The notes: generated by a model not told the origin, from the letters alone. A DNA stretch of 64,000 nucleotides from Lentibacillus persicus (GCF_900112705.1 NZ_FOMR01000002.1:1-64000); one strand, 5' to 3'; counted from the stretch's first letter, positions 1-9,148 are shown. A program made the numbers and translations.

Positions 1-106
1 GTGCCAAGGCACTTCGTTGTCTCACCTATGCCTCTCTTCCCGCAGGAGTCTCCGCATATTTCCTCCGCTAACCTTGATTATCGTTCGTCTTTTATATTGC
101 TGTTAT
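1..106. repeat. Partial copy of a dispersed palindromic repeat at the window edge
   Basis: The segment TCTCACCTATGCCT, then CCCGCAGGAGTC, then TATTTCCTCCGCT closely matches 47541-47592 in the palindromic element at 47421-47910. Only the right half lies in the window. From memory, similar Bacillaceae intergenic repeats carry the same words. No open frame is supported. It lies downstream of the S1-domain gene, which ends at 131. Confidence 0.6.
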
Positions 107-130
107 GTCCCAGCCTGTTTTTTTATTACA

Positions 131-1264
131 TTATTTGTACTTATTCAGCTTATCGCCGATGAAATCCCCAAGCTGAAATCCTGACTGATCGTCATCTTTT
201 TCATATTGTTTTACTTCGGAAGCTTCCTGCTCCTGTTCAAGCTCTTTAATGCTGAGAGAAATTCGCTCTTCTTGCTCGTTAACATCTAATACTTTCACCT
301 GAATCTCTTCCCCTGCATCGAGCACTTCCTGCGGTGTGCCAATATGGCGGTTAGCAATCTGTGAAATATGGACCAGACCTTCAACGCCAGGCAGAACCTC
401 AACGAAAGCCCCAAAATTCACAAGGCGTTTAACAGTTCCTGTCAGCACATCGCCTTTTGAAATTCGGTCTTCAATATTCGCCCATGGCCCCGGTAATGTT
501 TTTTTCCGGGACAAGGAAATACGTTCATTATCTCTATCAATGGACAGGACTTCCACGCTGATTGTATCGCCTTTTTCCACTACATCGGAAGCTTTCTCGA
601 CATGTTCATGAGCAAGCTGGGAAATATGGACAAGTCCATCAATTCCGCCAAGATCAACAAATACACCAAAGTTTGTCAAACGCTGGACTGTGCCTTCAAG
701 CACCTGCCCTTCTCCAAGGGAATCCAGGACTTCTTGTTTTTTGGCAGCCAATTCATCTTGTACAACATCTTTATGAGATAAAATAATCCGATTTTGTTCC
801 TTGTCCAAATCAACAATTTTAACTTTTAGGGAACGGTTTATATAGTCGGAAAAGTCCTCAACATAATACGTTTCCACAAGTGATGCCGGGATGAATCCAC
901 GCACACCAACATCAGCAACGAGGCCGCCTTTGACGATTTCTTTAACCTCAGTTTCAAATACCTCGCCATTTTCGTACTTTTCTTCAAGTTTGCCCCATGA
1001 TTCTTCAGCATCCACTGCTTTTTTGGATAAGATAACTTCATCATCATCATCCATTTTTTTAACGTATAATTTTAATGAATCCCCTTCCTGCACAACATCA
1101 CCAGCTTTTTCGATGTGCAGACTTGATAATTCACCAATCGGCACAATTCCTTCCGTTTTATAGCCAATATCTACAAGAACTTGCTTATCCTCTACCTTGA
1201 TTGCAGTCCCTGTAACGATATCTCCTATATTTAATTGCGTTAATTCGTTACTGGATTCACTCAT
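131..1264 (-). CDS. ypfD: S1 RNA-binding domain protein, ribosomal protein S1 homologue
   Basis: A 377-residue protein with four S1 (OB-fold) repeats at roughly residues 9-80, 90-160, 183-250 and 268-338. The last two carry the typical NFG(V/A)FV...GLVHISQ signature. Enterobacterial S1 has six repeats. Four is the usual Bacillus YpfD form, so this is a full-length family member. It is expected to bind mRNA or ribosomes in the cytoplasm, but in Firmicutes it is not an essential S1. The start is ATG at 1264, behind AAGGAGGG 6 nt upstream; a longer in-frame extension to 1294 lacks a ribosome site. It follows plsC and cmk on the same strand, as in B. subtilis. Confidence 0.9.
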   Translation of the reverse strand: MSESSNELTQLNIGDIVTGTAIKVEDKQVLVDIGYKTEGIVPIGELSSLHIEKAGDVVQEGDSLKLYVKKMDDDDEVILSKKAVDAEESWGKLEEKYENGEVFETEVKEIVKGGLVADVGVRGFIPASLVETYYVEDFSDYINRSLKVKIVDLDKEQNRIILSHKDVVQDELAAKKQEVLDSLGEGQVLEGTVQRLTNFGVFVDLGGIDGLVHISQLAHEHVEKASDVVEKGDTISVEVLSIDRDNERISLSRKKTLPGPWANIEDRISKGDVLTGTVKRLVNFGAFVEVLPGVEGLVHISQIANRHIGTPQEVLDAGEEIQVKVLDVNEQEERISLSIKELEQEQEASEVKQYEKDDDQSGFQLGDFIGDKLNKYK

Positions 1265-1338
1265 ACCATTAGCCCTCCTTAAATTACATACCAACAGAAA
1301 ATCAAAATACTCTTTTTTATAACTTCTAATATTTATAA

Positions 1339-1944
1339 TTATTTGTCAAGCGAAGCATGCTGAGAATTATAATTTTCAAGCAAAAATTTTATTTCGCTCA
1401 TGATCGCTTCAGCCGTTTCTTTTGCTGATGTCTTTTCTGCACGATAAGACGCTATATCCATTGGCTTGCCATATATAACAGTCAGCGTCCTGCCCGGTTT
1501 GTACGGGCCAATAATCGCACATGGAATAATTACAGCATCTGACCTGAGTGCAAAAAAACCAGCCCCTGCCAACGGCTTGCCCAGTTCGTTAGTCTTACTG
1601 CGTGTCCCTTCAGGAAATAAACCCAGCGTGTTGCCTTCTTCGAGAATTTTTAAACCTGTCCGCAAGGCATTCCTGTCCCGCATCCCCCTTTTAACAGGGA
1701 AGGCTTGGATACCTCTCAGAAGCTTGCCTAGTATTGGCTTGTCAAACAGTTCCCCTTTGGCCATAAAATAAATGTCCCTCGGGGATGTTATGCCGACGAC
1801 TGGCGGATCCAAATTAGATATATGGTTTGAACATATAATGACCGGCCCATCTTTTGGCACATTCTCTTTCCCGATAACCCGGATTCGGTAAAGTGGGTAG
1901 AAAATTAATGATACAACCGATTTGGCCACTTTATAAAGACTCAT
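1339..1944 (-). CDS. plsC: 1-acyl-sn-glycerol-3-phosphate acyltransferase
   Basis: A 201-residue membrane-associated acyltransferase that adds the second acyl chain to lysophosphatidic acid in phospholipid synthesis. The family motifs are visible: NHxxxxD (H41...D46) for catalysis and the FPEGTRS block at about 110-116 that binds the glycerol phosphate. The hydrophobic N-terminus (about 8-24) fits membrane attachment. The start is ATG at 1944 with GGGGAGA upstream, so the gene overlaps the last 14 bases of cmk, which suggests coupled translation. The cmk-plsC-ypfD order is common in Bacillaceae. Confidence 0.9.
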   Translation of the reverse strand: MSLYKVAKSVVSLIFYPLYRIRVIGKENVPKDGPVIICSNHISNLDPPVVGITSPRDIYFMAKGELFDKPILGKLLRGIQAFPVKRGMRDRNALRTGLKILEEGNTLGLFPEGTRSKTNELGKPLAGAGFFALRSDAVIIPCAIIGPYKPGRTLTVIYGKPMDIASYRAEKTSAKETAEAIMSEIKFLLENYNSQHASLDK

Positions 1945-2644
1945 TGTTCTCCCCTTCATCCCTTATGACTCGATTGGCTTCTTTTAGTATAGCATCTGTT
2001 ACTTCATCAATTGACAGGTTTGTCGTATCTAGTTCAATCGCATCATTAGCTTTTATTAATGGGGCAGCCTCACGCTCTGAATCGATTTGGTCTCTTTGTT
2101 CAATTTCTTTTTTCATTTTTTCAAGGTCTGCTGAAAAACCTTTTTGAAGCATCTCCTCATAACGGCGCTTGGCCCGTTCCTCAACTGAAGCTTTTAGAAA
2201 AATCTTGACTTCAGCATCAGGGATAACATGCGTACCAATATCCCGTCCATCCATCACTACACCGCGTTTTTCAGCGAGATCCTGCTGCCTCTTCACCATT
2301 TCACGGCGGACTTTTGGATGTTTAGCCACATATGACACATTATTCGTGACATGGACAGTACGAATGTCTTCGGTAACATCATCCCCGTCAATTAGCACAT
2401 GTTGCTGTCCTTTGCCATGAACAATTTCAATCGTCGTGTCAGCTAAGACAGTGGCAAGTTCTTCTTCGTCTTCTAATGAAATTTGATTTTTCAGCGCTTT
2501 AAATGTCAAGGCGCGGTACATAGCCCCCGTATCGATATAAATAAAAGAAAGTTCTTTTGCAACTTGTTTGGAGACTGTGCTTTTGCCGGCCGCAGCGGGA
2601 CCGTCAATCGCTATTGCTATTTTATTTTTATTCATTGCTGTCAT
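1931..2644 (-). CDS. cmk: Cytidylate kinase
   Basis: This enzyme phosphorylates CMP and dCMP to the diphosphates in pyrimidine nucleotide metabolism. The P-loop GPAAAGKS lies at residues 15-22 and is followed by the IDTGAMYRA and MDGRDIGT blocks typical of bacterial CMP kinases. Length (237 residues) is normal. Starts at 2644 (ATG, GAGAGGA 4 nt upstream) and 2635 (ATG, MNKNKI...) are both possible; the ribosome site sits at an awkward distance for each. Upstream, towards 3089, lies the tandem repeat array rather than another gene of the operon. Confidence 0.92.
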   Translation of the reverse strand: MTAMNKNKIAIAIDGPAAAGKSTVSKQVAKELSFIYIDTGAMYRALTFKALKNQISLEDEEELATVLADTTIEIVHGKGQQHVLIDGDDVTEDIRTVHVTNNVSYVAKHPKVRREMVKRQQDLAEKRGVVMDGRDIGTHVIPDAEVKIFLKASVEERAKRRYEEMLQKGFSADLEKMKKEIEQRDQIDSEREAAPLIKANDAIELDTTNLSIDEVTDAILKEANRVIRDEGENNESL

Positions 2645-2762
2645 CAATTCCTCTCAATCCCGCCAATTACAATCAAGAAGATAATTACTTGATTTTTTAA
2701 GGTTTGTTCTATGTAATAGCTTCTGTTAAAGCATAACATACAACCCAAAAAAAGTTCTACTG

Positions 2763-3075
2763 ATAAAGTGAAACTTCAATCAGTGGGACGTTTTCCCCCA
2801 CTGATTGTTAGTTGAACCAATCGGGCATTTAAGAACAGTTAGCCGGCGTACTTTGACGGCATACTGTCCTTTACATGCGGGGAAAAGTGAAACTTCAATC
2901 AGTGGGGCGGTCTCCCCCCACTGATTGTTAGTTGAACCAATCGGGCATTTAAGGACAGTTAGCCGGCGTACTTTGACGGCATACTGTCCTTTACATGCGG
3001 GGAAAAGTGAAACTTCAATCAGTGGGGCGGTCTTTCCAACTGATTGTTGGGGGCTGCCAGTTATATGCAAGATAA
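2763..3075 (+). repeat. Tandem array of a 119-120 bp hairpin repeat (two full copies plus a partial)
   Basis: Units begin with AAAGTGAAACTTCAATCAG at 2765, 2884 and 3004. The first two are nearly identical for about 120 bp. Each has a 5' hairpin (CAATCAGTGGGG paired with CCCCACTGATTG) and a second stem, AGGACAGT...ACTGTCCT (AGAACAGT in unit 1), and ends TTACATGCGGGGA. The third unit breaks off after its first hairpin and ends CTGCCAGTTATATGCAAGATAA. The two ends match single copies at 26870-27034, 50677-50900 and 58921-58974. This accounts for nearly all of the space between cmk and the PilZ gene. An open frame on the minus strand only reads the repeat. Confidence 0.9.
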
Positions 3076-3088
3076 AAAAGGTGTTGCA

Positions 3089-3736
3089 CTACAATAGTTC
3101 TTTCTTTCTGGCTTCAAGCTGTTTTTCAAAACCATAGCGAATAATAGCTTGCTGATCATTTTTGCTTATTGACAAAAACTTTAAGGATGCCTTCCTGAGA
3201 CTTTCATTATCATCAATACGAACGACTTCACCTTTAGCAGAAATATAATTGATCTCACCGGATTGCATATGGAGCACCATCCATATTTCAACGTTTTCAG
3301 CAATTTCAAAAGTGTATGACGGCGGTAAAATAATTGAGACACCACCCCCGCTTACATCTACTGTCACTGTTGTAAACGATATATCGGAACTGTGAATGGC
3401 TACGTCAACTGCCGTATCAATTCTGACAAATCGTCGGCGCTGTATTGTTGTAATTTTCTCTTCTGAAGGAAGTTCGATGACAATAGCCGGTAATTCGCCC
3501 TTAGCCAATCTCAATATTTTTGTATTAAACAGGTGAACTGATTGGTCTCTTCCAACGTAACTTATTTTAAAAGGTGTTCCTTTTGGAAAAATGGTGGTTT
3601 TATTTGTCTTGTTATCATTAAGTAAATCAATAAAAAGATATTGACCTTCTTTTTCAATTATTTTGCTGCGATAAGTATTCGAATAACCTGTTTCTGGCTC
3701 AATTTTTTCTAATTTAAGTACCGTACCTATTTTCAT
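3089..3736 (-). CDS. motI: PilZ-domain c-di-GMP receptor, YpfA/MotI-type flagellar brake
   Basis: A 215-residue protein with an N-terminal YcgR-like domain (about 1-95) and a C-terminal PilZ domain. The c-di-GMP motifs are present: the RRRFVR run at 100-105, followed by DVSGGG at about 128-133. In B. subtilis the homologue (YpfA, also DgrA or MotI) binds c-di-GMP and inhibits the flagellar stator. A similar role is inferred here. The start is ATG at 3736 behind GAGGTG; a longer frame to 3769 has no better site. It lies downstream of ypeB/sleB, as in B. subtilis, and its 3' side borders the tandem repeat array. Confidence 0.85.
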   Translation of the reverse strand: MKIGTVLKLEKIEPETGYSNTYRSKIIEKEGQYLFIDLLNDNKTNKTTIFPKGTPFKISYVGRDQSVHLFNTKILRLAKGELPAIVIELPSEEKITTIQRRRFVRIDTAVDVAIHSSDISFTTVTVDVSGGGVSIILPPSYTFEIAENVEIWMVLHMQSGEINYISAKGEVVRIDDNESLRKASLKFLSISKNDQQAIIRYGFEKQLEARKKELL

Positions 3737-3784
3737 ACAAACACCTCGGACGAAAAACTTTATAACCATTATGTCAAAAAACGC

Positions 3785-3811
3785 AAAAAAGGGGAAGAAC
3801 TTAATCTTCCC
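3785..3811 (-). terminator. Rho-independent terminator of sleB-ypeB
   Basis: On the minus strand GGGAAGA, a 6-nt loop and TCTTCCC (3792-3811) are followed by CCTTTTTT. It begins 3 bp after the ypeB stop and separates sleB-ypeB from the PilZ gene. Confidence 0.85.
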
Positions 3812-3813
3812 AC

Positions 3814-5157
3814 TTAGGACATGGATGCATAATTTATTTCCGTACCACCAAGTTTTTCAACTTTTTCTTCAGTGCCGTCCATAGCATTTATAAATATACG
3901 ATATGTCTCACCGTCAAGGACGCCAAGAAATTCATACACAAGCACCTCTTCACCAACATCATTATCAATAACCGCCATATAATCTTCATTGATCTCTACA
4001 CCCGGATTTACTTTATCCTTGGCTTCTTCAATGGATATTTCAGGCTCAGGAATATCCCGTTCTTTATGGTTCATGAAATAGTTCCTGGCCGTCAGTCCGA
4101 GTAGGTCACCGTTATCGAGAGCCACTTTCAATTCAATAGCATCGGAATAGATGCGGACATCATCCTGATTATAAAGATATGAATAGACGCCAACGTTGTC
4201 ATATTGATTGCTTGTGAAAATTTGCATATCCTCAAAATTATGTTGTTTTAGATACTTGTTTGCTTTTTCCATCCCCTCGTTTAAACTGATTTTCTGTTCC
4301 TGAACATCACGATTGACAAGAAGAGTGAGCGGTCGGCCTCCCTGTTTCGATATATCGATATAACCATTTTTGTTATCGTTCTGATAAGAAACACTGTATA
4401 TTGGGACATCTGCACCATCGCCACTTTCTGTAACATTTAAATCGTCTGTATTTTTCAGGCTGAGCAATTGGCTCCCTTTTTCAGCGGCTTCTTGCTGATT
4501 AATTGTTTTGCCTGAAAGATTCTCGTATTCATGTTCTTCTGAGGATGTTCCTGTCAGTGCGGAATCAGTGTTACTTTCAGCATACCCCTCAACTTTTTTC
4601 TCGACTGTTTTAAACCCATCAACAATGGTATTATCAGATTGCTCATCCTGTTGGGCTAAAGCCAGCTGCACATCCATCCAACGCAGGTTTTCATCCAGCA
4701 CTGTATGCTGTACCTGCCTTAACTCATCTTTCAATTCTCCTGATTGTTCATATAAATTTTTAAGTGTTTTAACTTCTTTATCATTCAAAGGCTCATCCTT
4801 CAGGTCCCTTACAGCTGTTTTGTATGTGAAATCGCCTATATTCGAAAGAAATTCCTCTGTTTTGTTGAAGGGCATTAACGTGAGTGGGAGCTGTCCGACA
4901 TCTGATATTGCTTCAGACGTCAGCCTCCATATTTCAACCATTTGCGGTGAAAGACTTTCTCTGGAATTCATAGCTAATGCTGTTCCAATTTTATCGTGCA
5001 TGAGATCCATACGGTATGAAAGGTCATGAAACGCCCGCTGATACGTGTTCTCAGCTTGTATCAATACAGCATTTTTTTCCTGGTGCTCCTGATAGCCCCA
5101 AAATCCAACACCCGCAACCCCCAGTGAAAGCACACCGATTAAAATCCATCTGATCAT
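3814..5157 (-). CDS. ypeB: Germination protein YpeB
   Basis: A 447-residue protein with one N-terminal membrane segment (about 3-22), a long helical region (about 30-190) and C-terminal PepSY-like repeats (about 215-440). In Bacillus spores YpeB sits at the inner membrane and stabilises the cortex-lytic enzyme SleB; each needs the other. It follows sleB by 15 bp, and AAGGAG precedes the ATG at 5157, so the two form one operon ending at the terminator at 3785-3811. Expression in the forespore under sigma-G is known for the family, but I could not point to a convincing promoter here. Confidence 0.92.
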   Translation of the reverse strand: MIRWILIGVLSLGVAGVGFWGYQEHQEKNAVLIQAENTYQRAFHDLSYRMDLMHDKIGTALAMNSRESLSPQMVEIWRLTSEAISDVGQLPLTLMPFNKTEEFLSNIGDFTYKTAVRDLKDEPLNDKEVKTLKNLYEQSGELKDELRQVQHTVLDENLRWMDVQLALAQQDEQSDNTIVDGFKTVEKKVEGYAESNTDSALTGTSSEEHEYENLSGKTINQQEAAEKGSQLLSLKNTDDLNVTESGDGADVPIYSVSYQNDNKNGYIDISKQGGRPLTLLVNRDVQEQKISLNEGMEKANKYLKQHNFEDMQIFTSNQYDNVGVYSYLYNQDDVRIYSDAIELKVALDNGDLLGLTARNYFMNHKERDIPEPEISIEEAKDKVNPGVEINEDYMAVIDNDVGEEVLVYEFLGVLDGETYRIFINAMDGTEEKVEKLGGTEINYASMS

Positions 5158-5172
5158 TAGCCTTACTCCTTC

Positions 5173-6030
5173 CTATTTAGCAAATATATGTTTCCCGATT
5201 TTTTTAATTTGCGGTCTTGACCATATCCAGTCAGAGGTTGCCGTTTCCGGATTAAAATAATAGGTTGCGTTTCCACTAGGATCCCATCCGTTGAGCGCAT
5301 CCATTACTGCTTTTTTGGAGGTTTCATTGGGTGTCAGCCAGATCTGTCCATCCGCTACAGCCGTAAATGCACGAGGCTCAAAAACAACCCCTGAAATCGA
5401 GTTGGGAAACGTCGGACTTTCAACACGGTTTAAGATAACTGCAGCAACCGCGACTTGCCCTACATAAGGCTCCCCTCTTGCTTCGCCATTTACGGCATTA
5501 GCCATCAATTGGATATCATTTTGAGAATACCCTTGAGGCACATTTACCGCGGTTGGCTCAGCATTTGCATTCTTATTTGCATCACCGGCTGTCCCATTTT
5601 CAGTTGTGTTATCCCCAGTATCGCCACCTTGGCCTTGTTTCGATTGCTCAGAATTATCCATTCCGCCATAATGTGTGAATTCATTGCCCTGATTTATTTG
5701 ATTGTTTACATAATCTCGATCATATTCACTTGCTGAAGCCAGTTTTTCTTTTGTTTTCGTTCCGGCGATGCCATCGATCTCCATTCCAAATTCATATTGA
5801 AAATTTCTTAGCGCCCAGTATGTGCCCCAACCGAAAACACCATCAATCGTGCCATTATAAAAACCCAGATACTGTAACCGTGCCTGCAGTTCGATAACAT
5901 CATCGCCCACAGCACCATGCTGGATTACCTGATCAGAAAAAGCACTTACCGGTTTAGCTGAATCTGCCGTTTGCAGTCCTGTTATCAAAAAACATATAAT
6001 GATAAAAAGGCTCAATTTATTTTTCAACAT
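5173..6030 (-). CDS. sleB: Spore cortex-lytic enzyme SleB
   Basis: A 285-residue secreted lytic transglycosylase that degrades the muramic-lactam cortex during germination. Residues 1-30 form a signal peptide with a hydrophobic core. A peptidoglycan-binding domain follows (about 38-100, with the GxWG and LRNFQ blocks). A low-complexity Asn/Gly/Gln linker covers about 108-165. The C-terminal SleB/CwlJ hydrolase_2 domain (about 172-284) has the NGEARGEP motif with the presumed catalytic glutamate. AGGAGG precedes the ATG. ypeB is the next gene of the operon. Confidence 0.94.
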   Translation of the reverse strand: MLKNKLSLFIIICFLITGLQTADSAKPVSAFSDQVIQHGAVGDDVIELQARLQYLGFYNGTIDGVFGWGTYWALRNFQYEFGMEIDGIAGTKTKEKLASASEYDRDYVNNQINQGNEFTHYGGMDNSEQSKQGQGGDTGDNTTENGTAGDANKNANAEPTAVNVPQGYSQNDIQLMANAVNGEARGEPYVGQVAVAAVILNRVESPTFPNSISGVVFEPRAFTAVADGQIWLTPNETSKKAVMDALNGWDPSGNATYYFNPETATSDWIWSRPQIKKIGKHIFAK

Positions 6031-6158
6031 GTTGTTTCCTCCTGCCCATGCTTAATCAAAGTTTCTGAGCCTATTTTTTTACGTAATTGCCTTTTTATTC
6101 ATCATTATTATCTAATAAAAGATTATGTCGTGCAGATTTCTGTGCTGCAAGGCAAAGA

Positions 6159-6192
6159 AAAATCCTTTGCATCGTATAATACAAAGGATTTT
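6159..6192 (-). terminator. Terminator of prsW
   Basis: AAAATCCTTTG at 6159-6169 pairs perfectly with CAAAGGATTTT at 6182-6192 across a 12-nt loop. The right arm includes the prsW stop codon. It separates prsW from sleB. Confidence 0.7.
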
Positions 6193-6856
6193 ACGCTTCT
6201 ATTTCTGTATGATATAAAACATATTTATTAGCTTTTTTCATTCGGTGTAAAGCGGTCCACCAAAGCCCAATCATAAATGGAATAAGTAAAATAAGCCAAT
6301 CGCTCGTCACAGTTGCAAGAATAAAATTATAGGTCCCATGCAATAAGAACGGCAGCATAAAAGCCAGCAGCAAATTCCAATGTTTATGCCGTCTGTTCAT
6401 TTTAGCCTTGCCGAGGTGATAACCTGCTATAACAGCGAATAATGCATGCGAAGATACCGGGAATAACGCACGTATAACAGCAAACTCAAGGCCATTTATC
6501 ATTAAATATAATATATTTTCAACCGCTGCAAAACCAAGACTGATAGCTACAGCATAAACAATCCCATCATAATGGGAATCGAATTCTGTATGGTGAAAAA
6601 CCACATAAATAAAAATAAACCATTTAAAAAATTCTTCAATCAGTGCCGATTGGACAAATGACTGAACGATACTGCTTTCTGCCAGGTTTTCAACCGTTAG
6701 ACCATATTGTATAAACATAATAGGGAATACGAGAAGAGCGCCTAACAAAAATGTCTTACACATTAATATTAAAGGTTCAGCATACTGGTCTTTCAGATAA
6801 AAAAAAGCCATTAATGCAAGAGCAGGTGCTATCCCCGCTGTTAAAAAAGCAAGCAT
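6191..6856 (-). CDS. prsW: Intramembrane metalloprotease PrsW
   Basis: A polytopic membrane protein of 221 residues, almost wholly hydrophobic. It carries the PrsW/CAAX-type catalytic motif EExxK (E74, E75, K78) and later conserved histidines in the SSHALFA and HGTYNF segments. In B. subtilis PrsW makes the first cut in anti-sigma-W RsiW under envelope stress, releasing sigma-W. Neither sigW nor rsiW is in the window. Start ATG at 6856 with AGAGGG upstream. The position next to sleB matches B. subtilis ypdC. Confidence 0.88.
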   Translation of the reverse strand: MLAFLTAGIAPALALMAFFYLKDQYAEPLILMCKTFLLGALLVFPIMFIQYGLTVENLAESSIVQSFVQSALIEEFFKWFIFIYVVFHHTEFDSHYDGIVYAVAISLGFAAVENILYLMINGLEFAVIRALFPVSSHALFAVIAGYHLGKAKMNRRHKHWNLLLAFMLPFLLHGTYNFILATVTSDWLILLIPFMIGLWWTALHRMKKANKYVLYHTEIEA

Positions 6857-6944
6857 TTTGTTAGCCCTCTTTTCCCATTTAAGTTGTCATTATCATATCA
6901 TGCAATCAAAGAATTGAAAATAACACACTGAAAAGGTGATTTTT

Positions 6945-7913
6945 ATGAAAAACATTCTGATTATACATACCGGCGGGACTATATCAATGCTCGAAAATAA
7001 AAATACAGGCGACGTTACAACCGCGAAGCATCATCCATTAAAAGATGTAACGGACCATATGTCCTTTCCTGCTAATATTGAGGAAGTCATTCCATTCTCA
7101 GTCCCTTCTCCGCAAATTACGCCGAAGCATATGGTGGAACTCGCAAATAAAATCAATGAGGCTTCAACTAAATATGATGGTTTTGTGATTACACACGGCA
7201 CAGATACGCTTGAAGAAACAGCCTATTTCCTTGACCTTACAATAACTGTTAATAAACCCGTTATTATTACAGGTGCGATGCGCTCAGCTAATGAAATAGG
7301 GTCTGACGCACTTTATAATCTAATAAGCTCTTTGAGAACCGCCACAAGTGATGCTGCGTGGGACAAAGGCGTGTTAGTGGTTATGAACGATGAAATCCAT
7401 ACAGCGCGAAACGTTACAAAAACGTCCACAAGTAATATTGCTACGTTCAAGAGTCCGCAATATGGTCCAATTGGCATTGTAACGAAAGATGATATTATAT
7501 TTCATCATGCAGTTTTGTCCAAATACACTTATCCGGTCAGCAAAGTAAATAAGCATGTATATTTGTTAAAAGCGTATGCGGGAATGACCGGAGATATATT
7601 CGATGCTGTCCATCAGCTTAAGCCAGATGGCCTTGTCATCGAAGGACTGGGACAGGGGAATTTACCCAAGGACACTCTAAATGTATTACAACATATATTG
7701 AAAGAGAATATTCCAGTCGTATTGGTATCACGATGCTATCAGGGAATTGTTCAGCCGACTTATGCTTACGACGGAGGTGGAAGGCAGCTTAAAGAAATCG
7801 GCGTCATATTCGCAAATGGATTGACCGGTCCTAAAGCTCGTCTTAAGTTGTTAATTATGCTGGAAATAACGAGCAATTTTCAAGTGATAAAAGAAACTTT
7901 CGAAAAGAAATGA
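6945..7913 (+). CDS. ansA: L-asparaginase, type I
   Basis: A 322-residue cytoplasmic amidohydrolase that converts asparagine to aspartate and ammonia. Both threonine signatures are present: HTGGTIS at residues 8-14 and THGTDTLEETAYF at about 85-97. Start ATG at 6945 with AAAGGTGAT upstream; an earlier in-frame GTG (6936) lies inside that ribosome site. It is one of the few plus-strand genes, set between the divergent prsW and the convergent ypdA. No ansB or ansR lies beside it, so it is a stand-alone gene. Confidence 0.9.
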   Translation: MKNILIIHTGGTISMLENKNTGDVTTAKHHPLKDVTDHMSFPANIEEVIPFSVPSPQITPKHMVELANKINEASTKYDGFVITHGTDTLEETAYFLDLTITVNKPVIITGAMRSANEIGSDALYNLISSLRTATSDAAWDKGVLVVMNDEIHTARNVTKTSTSNIATFKSPQYGPIGIVTKDDIIFHHAVLSKYTYPVSKVNKHVYLLKAYAGMTGDIFDAVHQLKPDGLVIEGLGQGNLPKDTLNVLQHILKENIPVVLVSRCYQGIVQPTYAYDGGGRQLKEIGVIFANGLTGPKARLKLLIMLEITSNFQVIKETFEKK

Positions 7914-8114
7914 GTGAGTAAATACACATTTAAATCCTTACACAATGACTGGACCATAACTAAAACGAGGGTTGAGGAAGGCGAACAAAACGATCTGCCA
8001 AAGGAGACATTAAAAGAAAACTCACTGGGCAGGGGCATAGTGAGCCCCCAAAGCGTACCCAAGTATATTTCTGAGGCGTGCATCGCGCCCAGCTTACTTC
8101 GTTGTTCGACATCC
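7914..8114. other. Unexplained spacer between ansA and ypdA
   Basis: About 200 bp between convergent genes. It stays open on the plus strand from a GTG directly after the ansA stop into the antisense of ypdA, and on the minus strand as well, but has no ribosome site of its own. It contains CTCACT...AGTGAG around 8021-8045, a short inverted repeat without a T-run. I recognise no gene or repeat family. Confidence 0.4.
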
Positions 8115-9116
8115 TCAACGAATACTCTTTTGTTTGAGCTTCTTACGTTTGATGGCTTCAGCAATAATGCCACCATGGAATCGGCCATTTTCAATAAATA
8201 TTTCATTATTGTTATAACCTGCTGCCACTACACCTGCTACATAGATGCCCGGCACGTTGGTTTCCATAGTTTCAGGGTCATAATATGGGCGTCCACTTTC
8301 ATCATCTATCGAAATCCCAGCGTTTTTTAAAAATGTGTGATCGGGTTTATAACCGGTCATGGCAAAAACGAAGTCATTTTCAACTTCCTTTAATCCATTG
8401 TCAGCAGTATAAATAATTTTATCGTGTGTTATTTCATTGACTTCAGCATTAAATTCCATATTCACAACATTTTTCCGCACCAGCGAATCAAATTCGGGAA
8501 GTATCCACGGTTTAATGCTCTTCGAATAATCGTCACCGCGATACAGAACTGTAATATTTGCCCCAGCCTTGTGTAATTCAAGTGTTGTGTCAACAGCTGA
8601 ATTTTTGCCGCCGATTACCGCTACATTTTTACCAAAGTACGGATGTGCTTCCTTAAAGTAATGCATAACTTTCGGCAGGTCTTCTCCCGGGATATTCATC
8701 TTGTTTGGCTGATCATAATACCCTGTAGCAATAATAACGTTTTCAGCTGTGTAGCTTTCATACGTCCCTTTCGCAGTTTCTGTCTCAAGCACAAACGTGT
8801 TGTTTTCAGGTTGTGACACCTTGATAACGCGCTCAAATGCATTTATTCTCAAATTTTTTCTGTTTGCAACTTCTCTGTAGTAAGCCAGCGCCTGATTACG
8901 TACCGGCTTTTTCATTTCAGTTATAAAAGGGAGGTTTCCAATCTCGAGTTTATCACTTGAACTGAAAAATGTTTGGTGAGTTGGAAAATTATAAAGTGTG
9001 TTAACAACATTTTCTTTTTCAATAATTAATGGGTTTACCCCGTTTTGCTGAAGGCTTATGGCACACGACATGCCACAAGGGCCGCCTCCGATAATGATTG
9101 TATTTTCCTCTTTCAC
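8115..9116 (-). CDS. ypdA: Bacillithiol disulfide reductase YpdA (FAD-dependent)
   Basis: A 333-residue pyridine nucleotide-disulfide oxidoreductase-like protein. The FAD motif GGGPCGMSCA is near the N-terminus, and a second NAD(P)H motif (VIGGKNSAVDT) lies around 160-175. In Bacillus and Staphylococcus YpdA reduces oxidised bacillithiol with NADPH, keeping the cytosolic thiol pool reduced. I place the start at GTG 9116, because AAGGAA sits 9 nt upstream; GTG at 9125 would abut that site. It is followed by the convergent ansA. gudB lies upstream behind a terminator, as in B. subtilis. Confidence 0.88.
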   Translation of the reverse strand: MKEENTIIIGGGPCGMSCAISLQQNGVNPLIIEKENVVNTLYNFPTHQTFFSSSDKLEIGNLPFITEMKKPVRNQALAYYREVANRKNLRINAFERVIKVSQPENNTFVLETETAKGTYESYTAENVIIATGYYDQPNKMNIPGEDLPKVMHYFKEAHPYFGKNVAVIGGKNSAVDTTLELHKAGANITVLYRGDDYSKSIKPWILPEFDSLVRKNVVNMEFNAEVNEITHDKIIYTADNGLKEVENDFVFAMTGYKPDHTFLKNAGISIDDESGRPYYDPETMETNVPGIYVAGVVAAGYNNNEIFIENGRFHGGIIAEAIKRKKLKQKSIR

Positions 9117-9148
9117 TGTACGCACTTCCTTATTTCATAATTCCATAC

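Noticed and set aside
2780-3070. A 96-residue open frame on the minus strand, with internally repeated protein sequence
   Set aside because: It only translates the tandem 120-bp DNA repeat; the repeated peptide follows from the repeat, and there is no ribosome site or family.
2763-3075. CRISPR-like repeat array
   Set aside because: Units are 120 bp, directly abutting and uniform throughout, with no unique spacers and no cas genes nearby.
7914-8330. 138-residue plus-strand frame after ansA
   Set aside because: It has no own ribosome site and its second half is antisense to the well-supported 3' end of ypdA. The spacer part is kept only as an unexplained region.
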